64,000 nt of DNA from Gnetum montanum (taxonomy: Eukaryota; Streptophyta; Gnetopsida; Gnetales; Gnetaceae), in assembly GCA_015680685.1 (NCBI GenBank), contig MNCI01008581.1, forward strand, positions 116,927 to 180,926, in the 5' to 3' direction. The notes beneath the pieces are model-generated. The model did not search any database. It saw nothing but the letters and a program-made list of their open reading frames with translations, and was not told the origin of the DNA. The translations under genes were made by a program, and so were the position numbers. This document shows, in pieces, positions 1 to 11,267 of the stretch; position 1 is the first letter of the stretch, and each line of letters starts with the position of its first letter.

Positions 1-560
1 ACATCTCTTCAATACTTGCTCAAGTTGGTCCAAGGCTTACTCAAATGTAGCTTCATAGGTGGAGAAGTCATCCATGAAAACTTCAACACCATTACCGATC
101 TGTTGTTGAAAGATACTAAGGACCAAGCATTGAAATGTTGTAGGGGCATTGCATAGGCTAAATGGCATCTTACAGTATACAAAAGCCCCCAGGGACTCAT
201 GAATGTTATCTTGGCTTGGTCTTTTGGCATAATTTGGATTTGGTTGTAGCCACTGTAACCATCCAAGAAACTATAATAACAATGCTTGGATATGGTGTCT
301 AATAATTGATCCACAAATGACAAAGGAAAGTGATCCTTAAATGTTACCATATTTAACAACCTAAAGTCAATGCAAACCTACCATTTACCATCCTTCTTTG
401 GTACAATTACGAGTGGGCTAACCCACTCATTATCCACGATTGGATAGATAAACCATGCCTTGAGTTGCTCTATCTCCTCCTTAATGTTTTGCTTCAATTT
501 GGGATTTAGTCACCTCTACAACTTCCTTCTAGGTTTCATGGCCAGATCAGTGTAGATGCG
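1..560 (-). pseudogene. E1 reverse transcriptase fragment
   Basis: This would copy the element RNA into DNA. Visible RT motifs on the minus strand are LDGYSGYNQI, then DQAKITF followed by SPWG, then the catalytic FMDDF at 64-78, the F-M-D-D variant typical of this gypsy lineage. The stretch to about 560 aligns with the start of the RT domain, including a lysine/arginine-rich segment that matches E3. Reading frames change several times and there are internal stops, so no intact RT is encoded. The sequence ends at the window edge, so RNase H and integrase of E1 are not visible. Confidence 0.85.
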
Positions 561-1039
561 GTGTTGGCATATCCTTGGATCAATTCCTATTAGTTATGGA
601 TATGACTAAGCAAAGGTTGTTGACCATTTATTCACCACCTTCAACAACTTTTCTTTTTGTTCAAGAGCAAGTTTGGCATTAACGATGATTGGTTTACCAT
701 TCTTTAAAAATGCATATTCCATTTTGATTGATAAAAGTTTTTAGTTCTAAGGGCTCTTGCTTGAATTGATCAGGGATCTCCAACTTTCCTCAATAATTAT
801 CATCATCTTCATTAGAGAGTTGGGAATGGACTTGTTTAGTTTTGTCCATGCCTTCTATATATGAACAAGTTAATCTCTCAGTTGGCTCCATACATATTGT
901 GTTTCTATTTGAATCAGCTATCAGCCACTAGGTGTCTTCTTGTTTTGTGGCTATTGCATACAGACATCATTGAATATTAACTTCTTGTGCACACTGATTG
1001 CATGCCTTAATATATGTGCTTTTGATGGACCAAATCTTT

Positions 1040-1540
1040 TGCATACAATTTCACCAATTGTCATTGTACACGATGCATGGAATATGCTTCTTCTCAATTT
1101 TTCCTAACTCATTCTCCTTAGATATTTCAAGAGATAGGTCCCTTATACCCATTTTTACATCGACCATGCTTAACCAATCCTTTCCCATGATGATGGGAAA
1201 GTCACTTCTGTAGTTGTCCACCTTGATTGCCAAAAAATCAACAAGATAATACCGGCCACAAACTATGGTCACAATGTCCTCTACTAATCCCAAAGGGACC
1301 GTAATAGACTGATTTGCTAATTCTAAATGGATGTTGTTATTATTAAGAGGTGGTAGGTTCTAGGATTTGTACATATCATGAAAGATGAGGTTAACTCTGG
1401 AACCAGAGTTAAGAAGAGCCTTGCATAGCTCTTGTCTAGTAATCTGTAGAAAGATGAGTGGACTTCATGGATCAAATCTTTTTGTAGGAAGGTTGCTAGT
1501 CTTAATCTAATCAGAAACAACATGAGTTAGCATTACAATG
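1040..1540 (-). pseudogene. E1 retropepsin-like protease
   Basis: This is the aspartic protease that would cut the gag-pol polyprotein. The C-terminal half is an open stretch at 1051-1293 with the family block DFPIIMGKDWLSMVD, then RDLSLEISKEN, nearly the same as in E3 and E0. The active-site region lies near 1400-1420. There the expected Asp-Leu-Gly reads Asn-Ser-Gly in E1, so the catalytic Asp is lost by a G-to-A type change. In E0 and E3 the motif is Asp-Leu-Gly. A frameshift near 1300 separates the two halves. Confidence 0.75.
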
Positions 1541-1544
1541 TAGA

Positions 1545-4010
1545 TGCTAGGTAGCACTTGGTTTGAAGGGTGCTCAAAGGTATTTGATGTACAAGATGAG
1601 GGTATTGGAGATATAGGGCGATTAGCCACAGTAGGTTGTGAGGGCTAGAGAGGACTGCTAGGCTGGAAGAAAGGTCATTTTCTTGATCAATTATCTAAAC
1701 CATTAGGTTGAAAAATTGGTTATGAATGTACAACCCTTGTAGAATTTCGTTGCTGCAGCTATGGAGGAATTTTACCCTACATGGATGGAGCAGGAGGTAA
1801 CTAAGTTGAAGGTGGAGATGTAGGTGTATGGGGATGTGGAGGATGTTAAGGATACTGATATGGGTTTTCCCCTCAAGTAGATGGTGAATATGTTCGATGG
1901 TACTCTAGAGGGTAATAGTGATGCTGGAATGATGCATAACTTGTTGAACTTCTAGGGGAGACAAGTTGCTGAACATAGTACTTATATGGATTTGGTTGCC
2001 TATAAAGGTAGTACTACCTTGATGGTGGCATTCCTCATGATTGTGGTTGGTACCACTATTAGTACTATTCAGAAGGTTGTGAAGGAGTTTCACTTAGGTA
2101 GTAAGCTTGTTGTTACTAGTGGAATTGTCTTGGATTACCTTGAGGATAAGGCAATCATCTTGGAGCTTGCCTACATGCTAGGCAGATGTTCAATGTGTAC
2201 ACTCTAGATTCTTGTAAGTGTGACATCACAAAGAAACATCCCTTGGGATGTTCATATTGACATATGTCACATTTGATTTCATCATCAGAGTTAGACTCCA
2301 CAACTTCCTCTACTGTAGTAGCTTTGCCCTTACTTTTTTGGTAGGCACGTTCATCTTGTTTTCGCTATCTATGATTACAATCACTATTTTGCTCTTTGGA
2401 TTCTTTAGCAATTTTCAAAGAGGTTTGAAACTTTTCATCCAAAGAGTCCCATAACTTGTCAATCTTGGTTGAAATGTCAAAAATAGATTTTTGGATAGGC
2501 AAGGTCTTTTTATTCACCACTTCATCAAGTGGTGAGTCCTCCTCATCACAAAATCGAACCTCTCGTTTTCTGATGGATAGGTCCCTATTATACTCTTTAG
2601 CACTCTCCCTTTTTCATAGCTCACCTTCTTCTTTTGCTACTTACTCAATTGGCCTTTGGATCTAATGAGTTCTCATTTCAGAAAACCTTCCTTGGGCATA
2701 CACCCCAAGGGTTCTTCTTGTTTCTACCCTGAGCCCATTTATGATGTGACAAAGTTGTTTCCTCTGAGAGTAACCATGGCTAAGGCATCTATGTAAGAGT
2801 GAATAGTATTGGCCCATGGCAACATCTAAGGGTTTATGTGCTCCTTGTTTCCAACCTTGGATTTTCCTTCTTAGATTAGACACTCTAGAGTACATTGGAT
2901 ATTTGTCATTGAACAATTCTAACATGGTAGTCCATCTTCAAATAGATTTTGGTTCTAAGGACCGATACCAACTTTCAGCTTCCTTAATGAGTATCCTTGG
3001 GAAAAGCTTGAGTTTATGCCACTTGTTCTCAATGTTTCGTAAGGTACATGCATCTTGAAAAGCTTGTAGATGCGTCTGCAGATCAGAGTTGTATCCCCCC
3101 TCAAATGTTGGGATATTGTTCATGTCTAGGCACTTGATCGAACTATCCTTCATATGCCTAGTTGAAATTCTTACTGCCTCCACAATGTTAAGCATACTTT
3201 GAGTTGCTAGTAAAGGTTCATCATCATCGCTGCGTTGATGATGCCAATGATGGCTTCGGCACCCCTTCAGTTTTGGTGACCTTCATGATCATTATTATTT
3301 CGTCAATCACCTTCAATATGGTTGTTTAGACGACAACTTTTATGAGAACCGTTAGATGAAGAGGAATGTTCAAAATTAGATTAAGAGGATGAAGAGGAAG
3401 GTGCACTGCCACCACCACTGTGGTGTTTGCTAGCATTCTTACACTTTTTACAATTTCCATCATTATATCCCTTATTATTGTAATGTTTACCTGAGGCCCT
3501 ACTTTGGCTATTACCCTTTTTTAAACCTAGTTTATGAATAGGTAATTGCAGGGTTAAGTTGACACCCTCACCATTGTTAGCAAGGGGTGGAGAATCTTCA
3601 TGTTAAGAGCCTTCCAAGGGAGGATCCTCATTGTCCTCTTAATTTAGTAGGAACAAGGGGTTAGTGTAATGTTTCCCCTTTGTGGCTTCATGGAGTCTCT
3701 CCTGACGTTTATCCCACCTACATTATGTTTCAGTGGGATGATAGTTCCGAGTGTTATATCCATCCACAATGTACTCTTTGTAAAGATATACTATGTCCAA
3801 CTTCTTAAGGGTTTTAATTAGCATTTCGGGCATAGATCTATTGGGGGACAAAACAACATTACCCTCCATATCACACCATCACATTTGTTCATCCTGTTGT
3901 AGGATGAAGGTGAAATTTAGCACAAACTAATCTAGATGAGTGTGTACCACCTTGCATTCTTGTGGGATTGGTGGTTTAGTATTGTCATGCTTATGAGAAG
4001 AAGAAGACAT
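1545..4010 (-). pseudogene. E1 gag (capsid/nucleocapsid) pseudogene
   Basis: Gag would form the virus-like particle. The start is the ATG at 4010-4008 (MSSSSHKHD), about 135 nt after the primer-binding site; E3 begins MSPSSYES at the same point. The best-kept capsid block is at 2938-3195 (HLQAFQDACTLRNIENKW, then a WYRSLEP segment) and continues at 2662-2925 (LFNDKY, then SNLRRKIQGWKQG). A Cys/His block at about 2208-2290 (CQYEHPKGC) looks like a family-specific zinc knuckle. The C-terminal part is a proline/tyrosine-rich linker. Many in-frame TAG and TAA stops lie where relatives have Gln. Confidence 0.8.
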
Positions 4011-4145
4011 GTTGTAAAATAAAATGAAATTGTCAGTGTGCTTTTATAGATTATGGATACTGGGAATGATATGGACCTTTAGGTTTGTACAATAATATTA
4101 ATGGTATTCACTTAGACCTAAATAGTGCATGTTCCACAAACAAAG

Positions 4146-4163
4146 TCCTTGGCAATGATGCCA
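4146..4163 (-). promoter_or_regulatory. E1 primer-binding site (tRNA-Asp type)
   Basis: On the minus strand this reads TGGCATCATTGCCAAGGA, one base inside the LTR end CTCATCA. The expected complement of the plant tRNA-Asp 3' end is TGGCGCCGTTGCCGGGGA. The five differences are all C-to-T or G-to-A transitions. The tRNA assignment is from knowledge of Athila-type elements. Confidence 0.75.
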
Positions 4164-4164
4164 A

Positions 4165-5105
4165 TGATGAGTGGCAAGGTACCCTTATGCCCAACCGTAC
4201 AAATCATGAAGCGTTCACGTGTGACTCGATCGAATTCCACAGACTTCATCATTTCCATTACACTAGTCCTTTAGGAAAGTAAATTTAGCCTTAAGGTCAA
4301 TCATTGTCCTCCCAATTACACTTATGATGTATGTTGGTATGGTTAAGTGTAATTGAGGCATCCAATTTTTATCATTTTGTATTTTATATCCTGGGTGCTC
4401 GAATGTAGATAAAAAGAAGTTTGATTAACTAATCTAAATAACTAATTAACTAATCCTAACATAAGTATCTATTCCCACTTTCTGTACACGTCCTAAACCC
4501 ACGTATCCACTACTAGACAACCAAACATTACGCTACTGGGTGTACCAAGCGATAACACTGTTGGGATTACCAATACATGTTATGCTCAAAGAAGTCATAC
4601 TTATGTATTTAATCTATCTAGCTTAATAATCTCATTAACTTAATTGCTGGAAAATAATTGCGAAATAATTAAAAATAATTAACAAATAATTGAAAACATT
4701 GACTGCATAAAAAACAGCTAATCTATCCAAAGTGCTACAAGGTTTATCAGAAAGCTCATCTTTATTGTCGCACACACTATCGTGCTTAGGTACAACAATG
4801 CTTGGATAAAGATCTATACAGTCAATGACTCCTGCTGTGGGCACTCAGGGGAAAAAATTCTAACTTTTGAATGGAGAAAATGCAAGAGCTTTGCTACAAT
4901 TGAAATCTAGACTCCCCATAAATGTGATGGGTAGGTGCGTATTTATAGACGATAGATAGACACCGTGTCAAGTAGACATTGTCGACGTAAGTTGAAATGC
5001 ATCAATAGGGCCTCATGGATGAGGCCTCATTGATGCAATCGGCTACATCGATGAGGCCTCATTAGTGTAGCCAACTAATGATGACTCCTCAATTAGCATA
5101 ACGCA
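4165..5105 (-). repeat. E1 5' LTR
   Basis: On the plus strand it starts with TGATGAG (reverse of the family LTR end CTCATCA) next to the primer-binding site. The outer end is set at 5105 (minus strand starts TGCGTTATG), where homology with the E0 aORF breaks; an alternative outer end is 5091 (minus strand TGAGGAG). Length is 941 bp (or 927). On the minus strand the TATA box TATAAATA lies at 4947-4940, leaving a U3 of about 158 bp. The U5 part carries the family pattern of short 'TTGGTAATCC/CCAGTAGTG'-like words around 4500-4570. Confidence 0.8.
5001..5062. promoter_or_regulatory. Palindromic word array in E1 U3
   Basis: The 13-bp near-palindrome GATGAGGCCTCAT is present exactly at 5018-5030 and 5050-5062, and an imperfect copy lies at 5001-5016. 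Flanks repeat the ATCGATG/ATTGATG theme. The array sits about 60-120 bp upstream of the E1 TATA box, where transcription-factor sites would be expected. Function is inferred. Confidence 0.7.
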
Positions 5106-7345
5106 GGTTTGTCAACCCCATGTACTCTTTCAAATCCTCAATTTGTAGGTCTTTATTTTTCACTTTTGCTTGATGGACAAGGGCATAGCTATCCAGGATG
5201 GGTTACCAATTAGGATTCTACGCTAATATGGAGCTAATTCTAGCCTTTGCCATTTGGATTTCTTTCTCATTGATTTGTTTGTACATGCCCACCTAGTCTT
5301 GGAAGTGTTCCTTAAGCCTTTCATGTTTCTTTGCTTTGTTTTACCATGTGCTAATTTCAATGGCTGATTTTTCTTGAACAGCACGTACCTCCTCCATAGA
5401 GAGGGTTCTATTTTTTCTTGTGAGATGTCTCATATCTTGGTTGAACCTTACCAACTATTCTCTCAACTGGTGGGTACTCTCTTCTAAGACATTTTTTTTC
5501 TTTTCCACCATGGTCAACCTCATTTTGTCAACAACAAGTTATTTATTTTCCTCTTGTACTATGGTAAGTGCCTTTACATATGCATACATCTATGCTTCAA
5601 CTACAAAGGAATTCTATACCGATTTCTCCTTCTCATCTACTAGTTATTTATTCTACTCAATCATTCTACTGATTTACTCTATTATGAATTTTTCAATCTA
5701 AGCAAGCATAATGAATTGTGTGGGATCTCTCCTTTTAGCTCTCAAGGTTGCAAACTCTTCTTGAAGTTTTAGAACTTCTACTTCCACATGCTCCACCCTA
5801 GTCTTTGCCATGATCAGTTTTTTCTTGGTGGTGATCAACTCTGACTGCACTTCAGTGACATCAATTAGGATGTTGAAGAATGTTATCATTACTTGCCCCA
5901 TCTATATCAATTTATCAAGTGCATCTTCATGGTTAGTTGGAGTCATTGAGGTTCCAGCTAACATTTGAGCATCTCTAGCTCTAGTTAGATTTACTAGTCG
6001 TATAGTAGGTACATTGAAGTATTCTTTGATGTAATTAGTGATCATCTTTGCTACTCCTACTACATCCTAGTGCTACATTACCACAACTGTGTCTCCTTCT
6101 CTGGTCTCTAGCACCACTTGAAATGATGCAACGTTCCCAGAGATCTGTCGTGACCATACCTCTCCTCCTAACTATAATGAAATCTATTCACTTGTCGGAT
6201 CAATTGAAACTCTGTACAAATTGGTCTTTTCTTTGGTTCCCTAGATGATTTTTTCTATAATTTACTTCAGATAATTCATTGACGATCGATACTCTTGTGG
6301 CAGCGGCAGTGAAACTTGCAGTGGTTGCTACACTTGCTATTGGTTGCTAGGCCTTGCTTGCTATTGTTCTTGCCATTGCTCTTGTTACTATTCTTATTCT
6401 TGCTCTTGCACCTCACCATGATCCTTCCTTGGTGGTGCTTGTTTGAGCAGCCCATCATATAAAGCATTTTGGGCTTTCTTGGGAACATCATTGGTGTATT
6501 CCAAGATTCTAGCTTGCTTGCATAGCTTCCTAATAAGGCAAGGGGATGGAAGTGTTGGCTTCCCTACATTTCTTTCTTCAAATCACCATTGTATTTTCAT
6601 AAAATAGAGTTGTGCCAAGTTGGTATTGAATTTGCCCATCAAAATTGCACTTTCTCTAGATGCAGAGGTTGAAAGTCGATTAAGTCCTTTTGTTGGGAAC
6701 AAATGATAAGTGAAAATTTTAAAGTATATCCTCTCCTCTAGAGTTAGTTCATTGTAGTCATTATCTTCTTTGCCATATTCCATTTTTAACCATGATTTTC
6801 TTATTTTTGGATCTGATCGGGTGGACAGATATGCTAGTCTTGCCCCTTCATTTGGTATATTTAGAGCTTCAGCAATTGCCTTGATTGAGAATGAAATTGA
6901 AATTCCTCCAATATTTTACTGTAGTTCTTTCTTCCTTATTGTGCCAAAACTGATATGTTTCTCCAAAATACCATTCACCACTATTTGAAAGGATATGTCA
7001 TAGCGGTGACAATTGGAGTTGCATCTTGACTGCTTCTAGAACAAATGCCATGAATAGGCCAAAGTTTATCTCCATAATGATTGTGGTCAAGATGGATCTC
7101 TCCTGAATGGCTTGGAGGCAATATTGTGACAACGTGAGGCATTGTCCTTACACTTGTGGTGCTTCTCCCTCTCCTTGGGCCAATTGTACTATGGTAGGAG
7201 TGTCTTGATGAATGCTAAAGGATAGGGCTTCCTATTCCTAATGTTCAAGTGTTGGTCCTCCATTTTGGCCTCTACCTTGGCCTCTTGGTGATTTGCTTGC
7301 TCCTTGTGAAGGTCCTCCTTATGCTCTTCCTCTTCTTGGGGCCAT
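5106..7345 (-). pseudogene. E0 accessory ORF (aORF), plant-transposon-domain and coiled-coil protein
   Basis: Start is the ATG at 7345-7343, directly after GGTTGCAG, which resembles a 3' splice site; the E2 copy has the same arrangement. The N-terminus is Arg/Gly/Gln-rich. Next comes a domain matching E2's aORF: EINFG then SGEWYFG then FWHNKE, and at 6583-6783 YGKED, LTLEE, YFKI, YHLFPTK and SAILMGK. A Gln-rich linker lies at 6300-6416. The coiled coil at 5698-5901 has heptad-like VEVEVLKLQEEFATL. The domain order and a late LFPT-type block resemble the Pfam 'putative plant transposon protein' family; that is family knowledge, not a search. Stops and frameshifts are numerous. E1 truncates the C-terminus. 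Role in the element is unknown. Confidence 0.7.
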
Positions 7346-8090
7346 CTGCAACCATTAAGGAATTAGAATTACTAAAGTTTTTCCTCGTATTCATAATGGT
7401 TTCATACCTTACTTATACCCTTATTTTTGTTACGTTCTTAGTTAATTAAGGTTGCAGAGTTACGAAAATTTTTAAAAATTTATCCCATGTGTTAATCTCT
7501 CTATAACCTTTCACAATTTCTCATTTTGTCCCTAGGTATGATGGTTATTGTCCTTAAGATCATTAATTCAATGTTTTGGCTTTAGTATGTTTGATTATTC
7601 TTTAGAAATTCCAATTATCTCTTTGTACTTACCCTTAAAGTACCTTCTAGGCATTAGAATTTTTTGAAAAATTAGCTTAAAATTTCCTCACAAGCACCCC
7701 CCAATAACTTAGTTGAGCACTCCATGATCAAATAGGTTTAAAAATCATGAAAATTGAAATGATATTGGGCAAGTTATGGCTTGGGAAAGCTAGGAGGTCA
7801 GAGCTGTTTTCATAGAAGAAAACATGAAAAACCTCCCTTGGTTCAAAAGAGAAATAATGAAAAGATTTTTTAACTCCCCATATATTTATACTTTTTGTGG
7901 GACTCGATATCGAGGAGACATTGGGGATCTAATATCGGTGTGGACCTGATATCGGTGACCCAATATTAGAGCCCTAGAAATTTTAGTTTTCATGAGTGTC
8001 TGATTGGAAAAATTAATTCTCTTTGATGTCAGAAAGGTTTTAATGTGGTTTAGAGGGCTTGAATGATACAAGCATGCTTGTTTTCATCAA
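7346..8090 (-). promoter_or_regulatory. E0 internal U3-like head, TATA box and aORF leader
   Basis: On the minus strand, a cluster of GATATC-type words (8000-7905, with CGATATCG and CGATATCAGG) precedes a TATA box, TATAAATA, at 7890-7883. A 540-nt leader follows, ending in the acceptor-like GGTTGCAG before the aORF ATG. A short block (TGTTCAAC/TGCTCAAC, AAGTTATTGGGGGG, then TGCTTG) matches the leader of E2 at 17045-17085. The head resembles LTR U3 starts of the family but is not followed by R-U5 and a primer-binding site. It looks like a separate promoter for aORF; this is inference. Confidence 0.6.
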
Positions 8091-9860
8091 AAATTAATCA
8101 TTGGAAGTTCATAGAGAAGAGATCTCGAGCTACGAAAGTTCATAAGTTGGGTAAGAAGGGTAATGAATTCATATTTGTATAATGAAGAGTGTAAGCAATA
8201 TCAGAAGTGTTTATTGATATTCGGAAGGTTTAAGATGATGTGGAATTACTTGGCAGGTATAAGATACAACAATTATACAAGTGGATCCTCCCCAAAGTAG
8301 CCTCTAGCCCTTAAAGCCCTTGTATAACCACCGCTAGAAGTGTCCTTAGGCACTTAAGGAGTTAAATGTAATGCATACCTGTTTAGCAAAACACACATGT
8401 TAGTACCATCAAATTTTAGAAAATTACTCTATGTTACACAAAACCATAAGTTGTGACTATTCGAATAGTGAGATGAGATGGACTTAGAAGGGATTGCAGA
8501 AATTGGGACGTGAGGTGTCTTACCATAGGCATAATGAATTCTTGTGTTTTATTAGTGGTTAAAGTAATCATTAGACTTTTTGTCCAAGATTCAAACCAAG
8601 CCCAGACCACATTCCAGTGACATCACATTGTTTCATCTCTTGGAATTACAATCGTAAGACTATCAATGTTACAAGGGGTACTGTCACTTGGTGTATTGTC
8701 CAAAGGAGGAGTTTTATTCATGGCACCACTTTTCTGTTTACATTTTTGAGAAGCCACCTACCTTCAAGCATGGATAACATGTCTTTCTAGTGAAGCCCCT
8801 AGAAATTCATTTTGTGCTCTTTTATTTTTTAACTGTGTCAACCTTTGAAGGTAGCACTTGTTTAACACTTACTCTCGTTTTTTGTTAGATCTACAAGGAT
8901 ATAATACAACCTTAGTTACATAATAGAATTCATAATAATAATCCAAAAAGAATCCACAAATCCCCTTAATGTTACACCCTATTCATTTCCACTTGGGTTT
9001 TCACTTTTTGATCTAGGCATAATGATCACAAGATTATTTTTAGTTGTATGATGAAAAAGAATAACATTATGGCCATGGTAAGAACCTCTTAGTAATGGAA
9101 TGGATGGATGGATGATGTGGGCTCACTATGCAAATAATCAGTCTCTTATGACTTGATAACATAGAGAAATCTTCACCTTATTGGACTACATATTGCCTTT
9201 ATTCAATGTGTCTTATTAGTAATCAAAATTATTTACAAAGTGTTTAAAAACAAAGTATAAAAGTAATGGAAAAGATAGTAAAAAATTGTGAAAAAGTATA
9301 AGGAATGAAAAATGTAAAAGAACATGAAAAATTGAAGAAATGGAAAAGTATAAAAAAATGAGAAAAGATTAAAGAATATGGAAAATGAAAAGAATTGTAA
9401 AACAAAAAATGAAAGATCACTTATTAATTCTGAAATCAAAGTAAAGTATCTCCCCCATGATTGATCTCATGGACGAGTGTTCAAAAAATGCTCCCTAAAT
9501 CTCCTAGGTCATACACTATAGGTAGTTCACATACCATCTTTAGTGATGTAATTTTTCAATTATCATCCCATGTAATTTTGATGGTAGTGGAGTTATGATA
9601 ATTTAAGTTCCCATTTTCTTTTCCTTTTGATGTATGACTATGAGTTAATTATCTTTTTTTTAGGCTCTTAGTTGGAATCATCTTCTTAGCTTGGGAATTA
9701 ATAAGTGGTTCAAATGTTTCCATGCACATTTTAGACAATTTATGGTTCTCTATTAGTGGACGCAAGGTGTCTTTTGGTTTTGTGGCTATTGCTCTCTCAT
9801 TTGTAGACACTTGTTATTTACTATTGTGATTGTGAACTAGAATGGTAATTGTGTTGATGT
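8091..9860 (-). other. E0 3' noncoding domain with A/T-rich tract
   Basis: No coding frame survives. The block at about 8270-8350 matches, on the minus strand, the E2 domain near 15945-16000 (a TGCAAGGGC-like run, then GGGAGGACCCACTTG). At 9230-9430 the minus strand is a pyrimidine-rich tract of repeated TTTTTCAT/TTTTACA-like words; E2 (14760-14900) and E3 (31010-31130) have the same type of tract just after their coding part. 9440-9860 has faint similarity to the protease-RT spacer of E3 with many stops. RT and integrase were not found. Confidence 0.6.
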
Positions 9861-9861
9861 T

Positions 9862-10370
9862 CTAAACTGTCGGTCCGTGATTACACCCTTTACTTTTAGT
9901 TGTAATGCATGGAGTTTGCTGCATGCGTATGGCTCCATGCATGTCTTCCTTGAAGATCTCAATAGATAGATCCATCATGCTTAGCTTAGCATCGATCATG
10001 TGAAGCCATGCCCTCCCCAAGATTATTGGGAATTCCTTATCAGCATCTTTCACATCAATTACTAAAACGTTGACTAGATAGAACCACCCATTAACAATGG
10101 TCACTACATGGTCTATCTGCCCCAAAGGAGTGGTGATAGACTGATCTACAAGCTCCAACCTAATATTGAATTCTTCTAATGATGGTAGGTTCCATGCTTG
10201 ATATGTTTTGTAGGAGATCAAATTCACCCCCAGAACCTAAGTCTAATAGAGCTTTGCATGGTAAATTTCCAATTATTTGTAGATAAATCAACGAAATTCC
10301 TGGATCAATTCTCTTCTTAGGGAATGGTCCTACCTTGATCCAATCAATGACAATTTTAGTGAGCATGAAA
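9862..10370 (-). pseudogene. E0 retropepsin-like protease
   Basis: This is the aspartic protease of gag-pol. The active-site segment CKALLDLGSG, with catalytic Asp in a D-L-G context, lies near 10250-10230 within the stretch 10160-10366. After a frameshift the rest is open at 9862-10227: TYQAWNLPSLEE, LELVDQSITTPLGQ, then EFPIILGRAWLHMIDA and DLSIEIFKED. The same blocks occur in E3 (27507-27926) and E1. It follows gag and is followed by no recognisable RT, so the rest of pol was lost. The region upstream (DWIKVGPFPKKRIDP) matches E3's gag-protease junction. Confidence 0.85.
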
Positions 10371-11267
10371 ACTTGTATGTTCAGAATTGATGATGATGGA
10401 AGCTTGTCAATAGTGTGAAGATCTATTTTAGGAGAGGTCTAGATGAAGCTCCAATTGTACTAGCCTTCTTTGGACTTGTCCTAAAGAAAGGACATTTCTT
10501 TGTTTGGCCATTAGCAATGCCAGTGAGATTTTCTACTTGTATATTTACTACCCTTGCAACTCTCTTCTACTATGGTTGCGATGGCAACTCCCCTTACATC
10601 GTGGGTGGTGGCACTGGTGGCAAAGGATTTGACTTGGAATTTGAGAAATTAGCTATTTGTGGATGCACATATGAGTTTGAGTTGGTCCTTGATGGCATTG
10701 GTTTGTGGTATTCAAGTGGATAGTATTGTGGAGTTTGAACAATTGTGTTTGCTGGTGAGATTGGACATTGGACATAGTATCTATAAGGATCAAATTGTTG
10801 ATATGGATACTATTAGCATGACAAAGGCATAACCCATGATTGAGGCTACTACCACTATTAATAATATTTCTCTTGCAACTATGACAAAGCTCCACTAGGA
10901 TAATATGTTGGTCAAAGGTTCTGGTAGTAGTTACCTTGAGGATAAGATAACCTTTGGGCATCTATTTCCGAACAAATTTGGGATTAAGGATGTATGCCCC
11001 TCTTTCTTGCAAATGTGTCATAACCAAACAACATTCCTTATGATGTTCATACTAACACACAGTACAACCTTCTTCATCTATAGAGATGGTATCTAAGACC
11101 TTAAATAGTAAAGCAACTTTTCCTTTGCATCCAAGTTCTCTATTCTTTTTTTTTGTCTTTACCTTCTGTGAAGGCTTACTCTATGCTTTCCTCCATAATC
11201 TATAATGCTATGGTACACCTTTCATTGAATGAGTCCCACACTTTTGCTACTTGTGCTACTACATTGA
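10371..11267 (-). pseudogene. E0 gag C-terminal part
   Basis: This continues, on the minus strand, the gag fragment at 20699-22342 beyond the E2 insertion. Near 11000-10960 a degraded Cys/His block corresponds to E3's block at about 26740-26800, followed by a His/Gln/Tyr/Pro-rich linker like those of E2 and E3, and then the protease. The frame is broken repeatedly. The stretch next to the junction (11267-11100) reads as a charged, probably helical segment (VWDSFNERC, then IMEESIE). Confidence 0.65.
11263..11267. repeat. Possible target-site duplication of E2 (left)
   Basis: ATTGA precedes the E2 LTR and ATCGG follows its right end (20699-20703). They differ by two transitions (C/T and A/G), so this is a weak, decayed duplication rather than a clear one. 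The nesting itself rests on gag continuity. Confidence 0.4.

Larger units (their letters stand above)
1..5105 (-). mobile_element. E1: Ty3/gypsy LTR retrotransposon, 5' part, inserted in E0
   Basis: Read on the minus strand the order is LTR (5105-4165), primer-binding site, gag, protease and reverse transcriptase. The element runs off the window at position 1 inside RT/RNase H. Every ORF is broken by stops or frameshifts, so this copy is dead. It is close to E3 across gag and protease. Its insertion point is visible: the aORF copy of E0, which otherwise aligns with the aORF of E2, stops matching at about 5106, exactly where a TG-starting LTR begins. Because the 3' LTR lies outside the window, the target-site duplication cannot be checked. 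E1 is therefore younger than E0. Confidence 0.85.
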
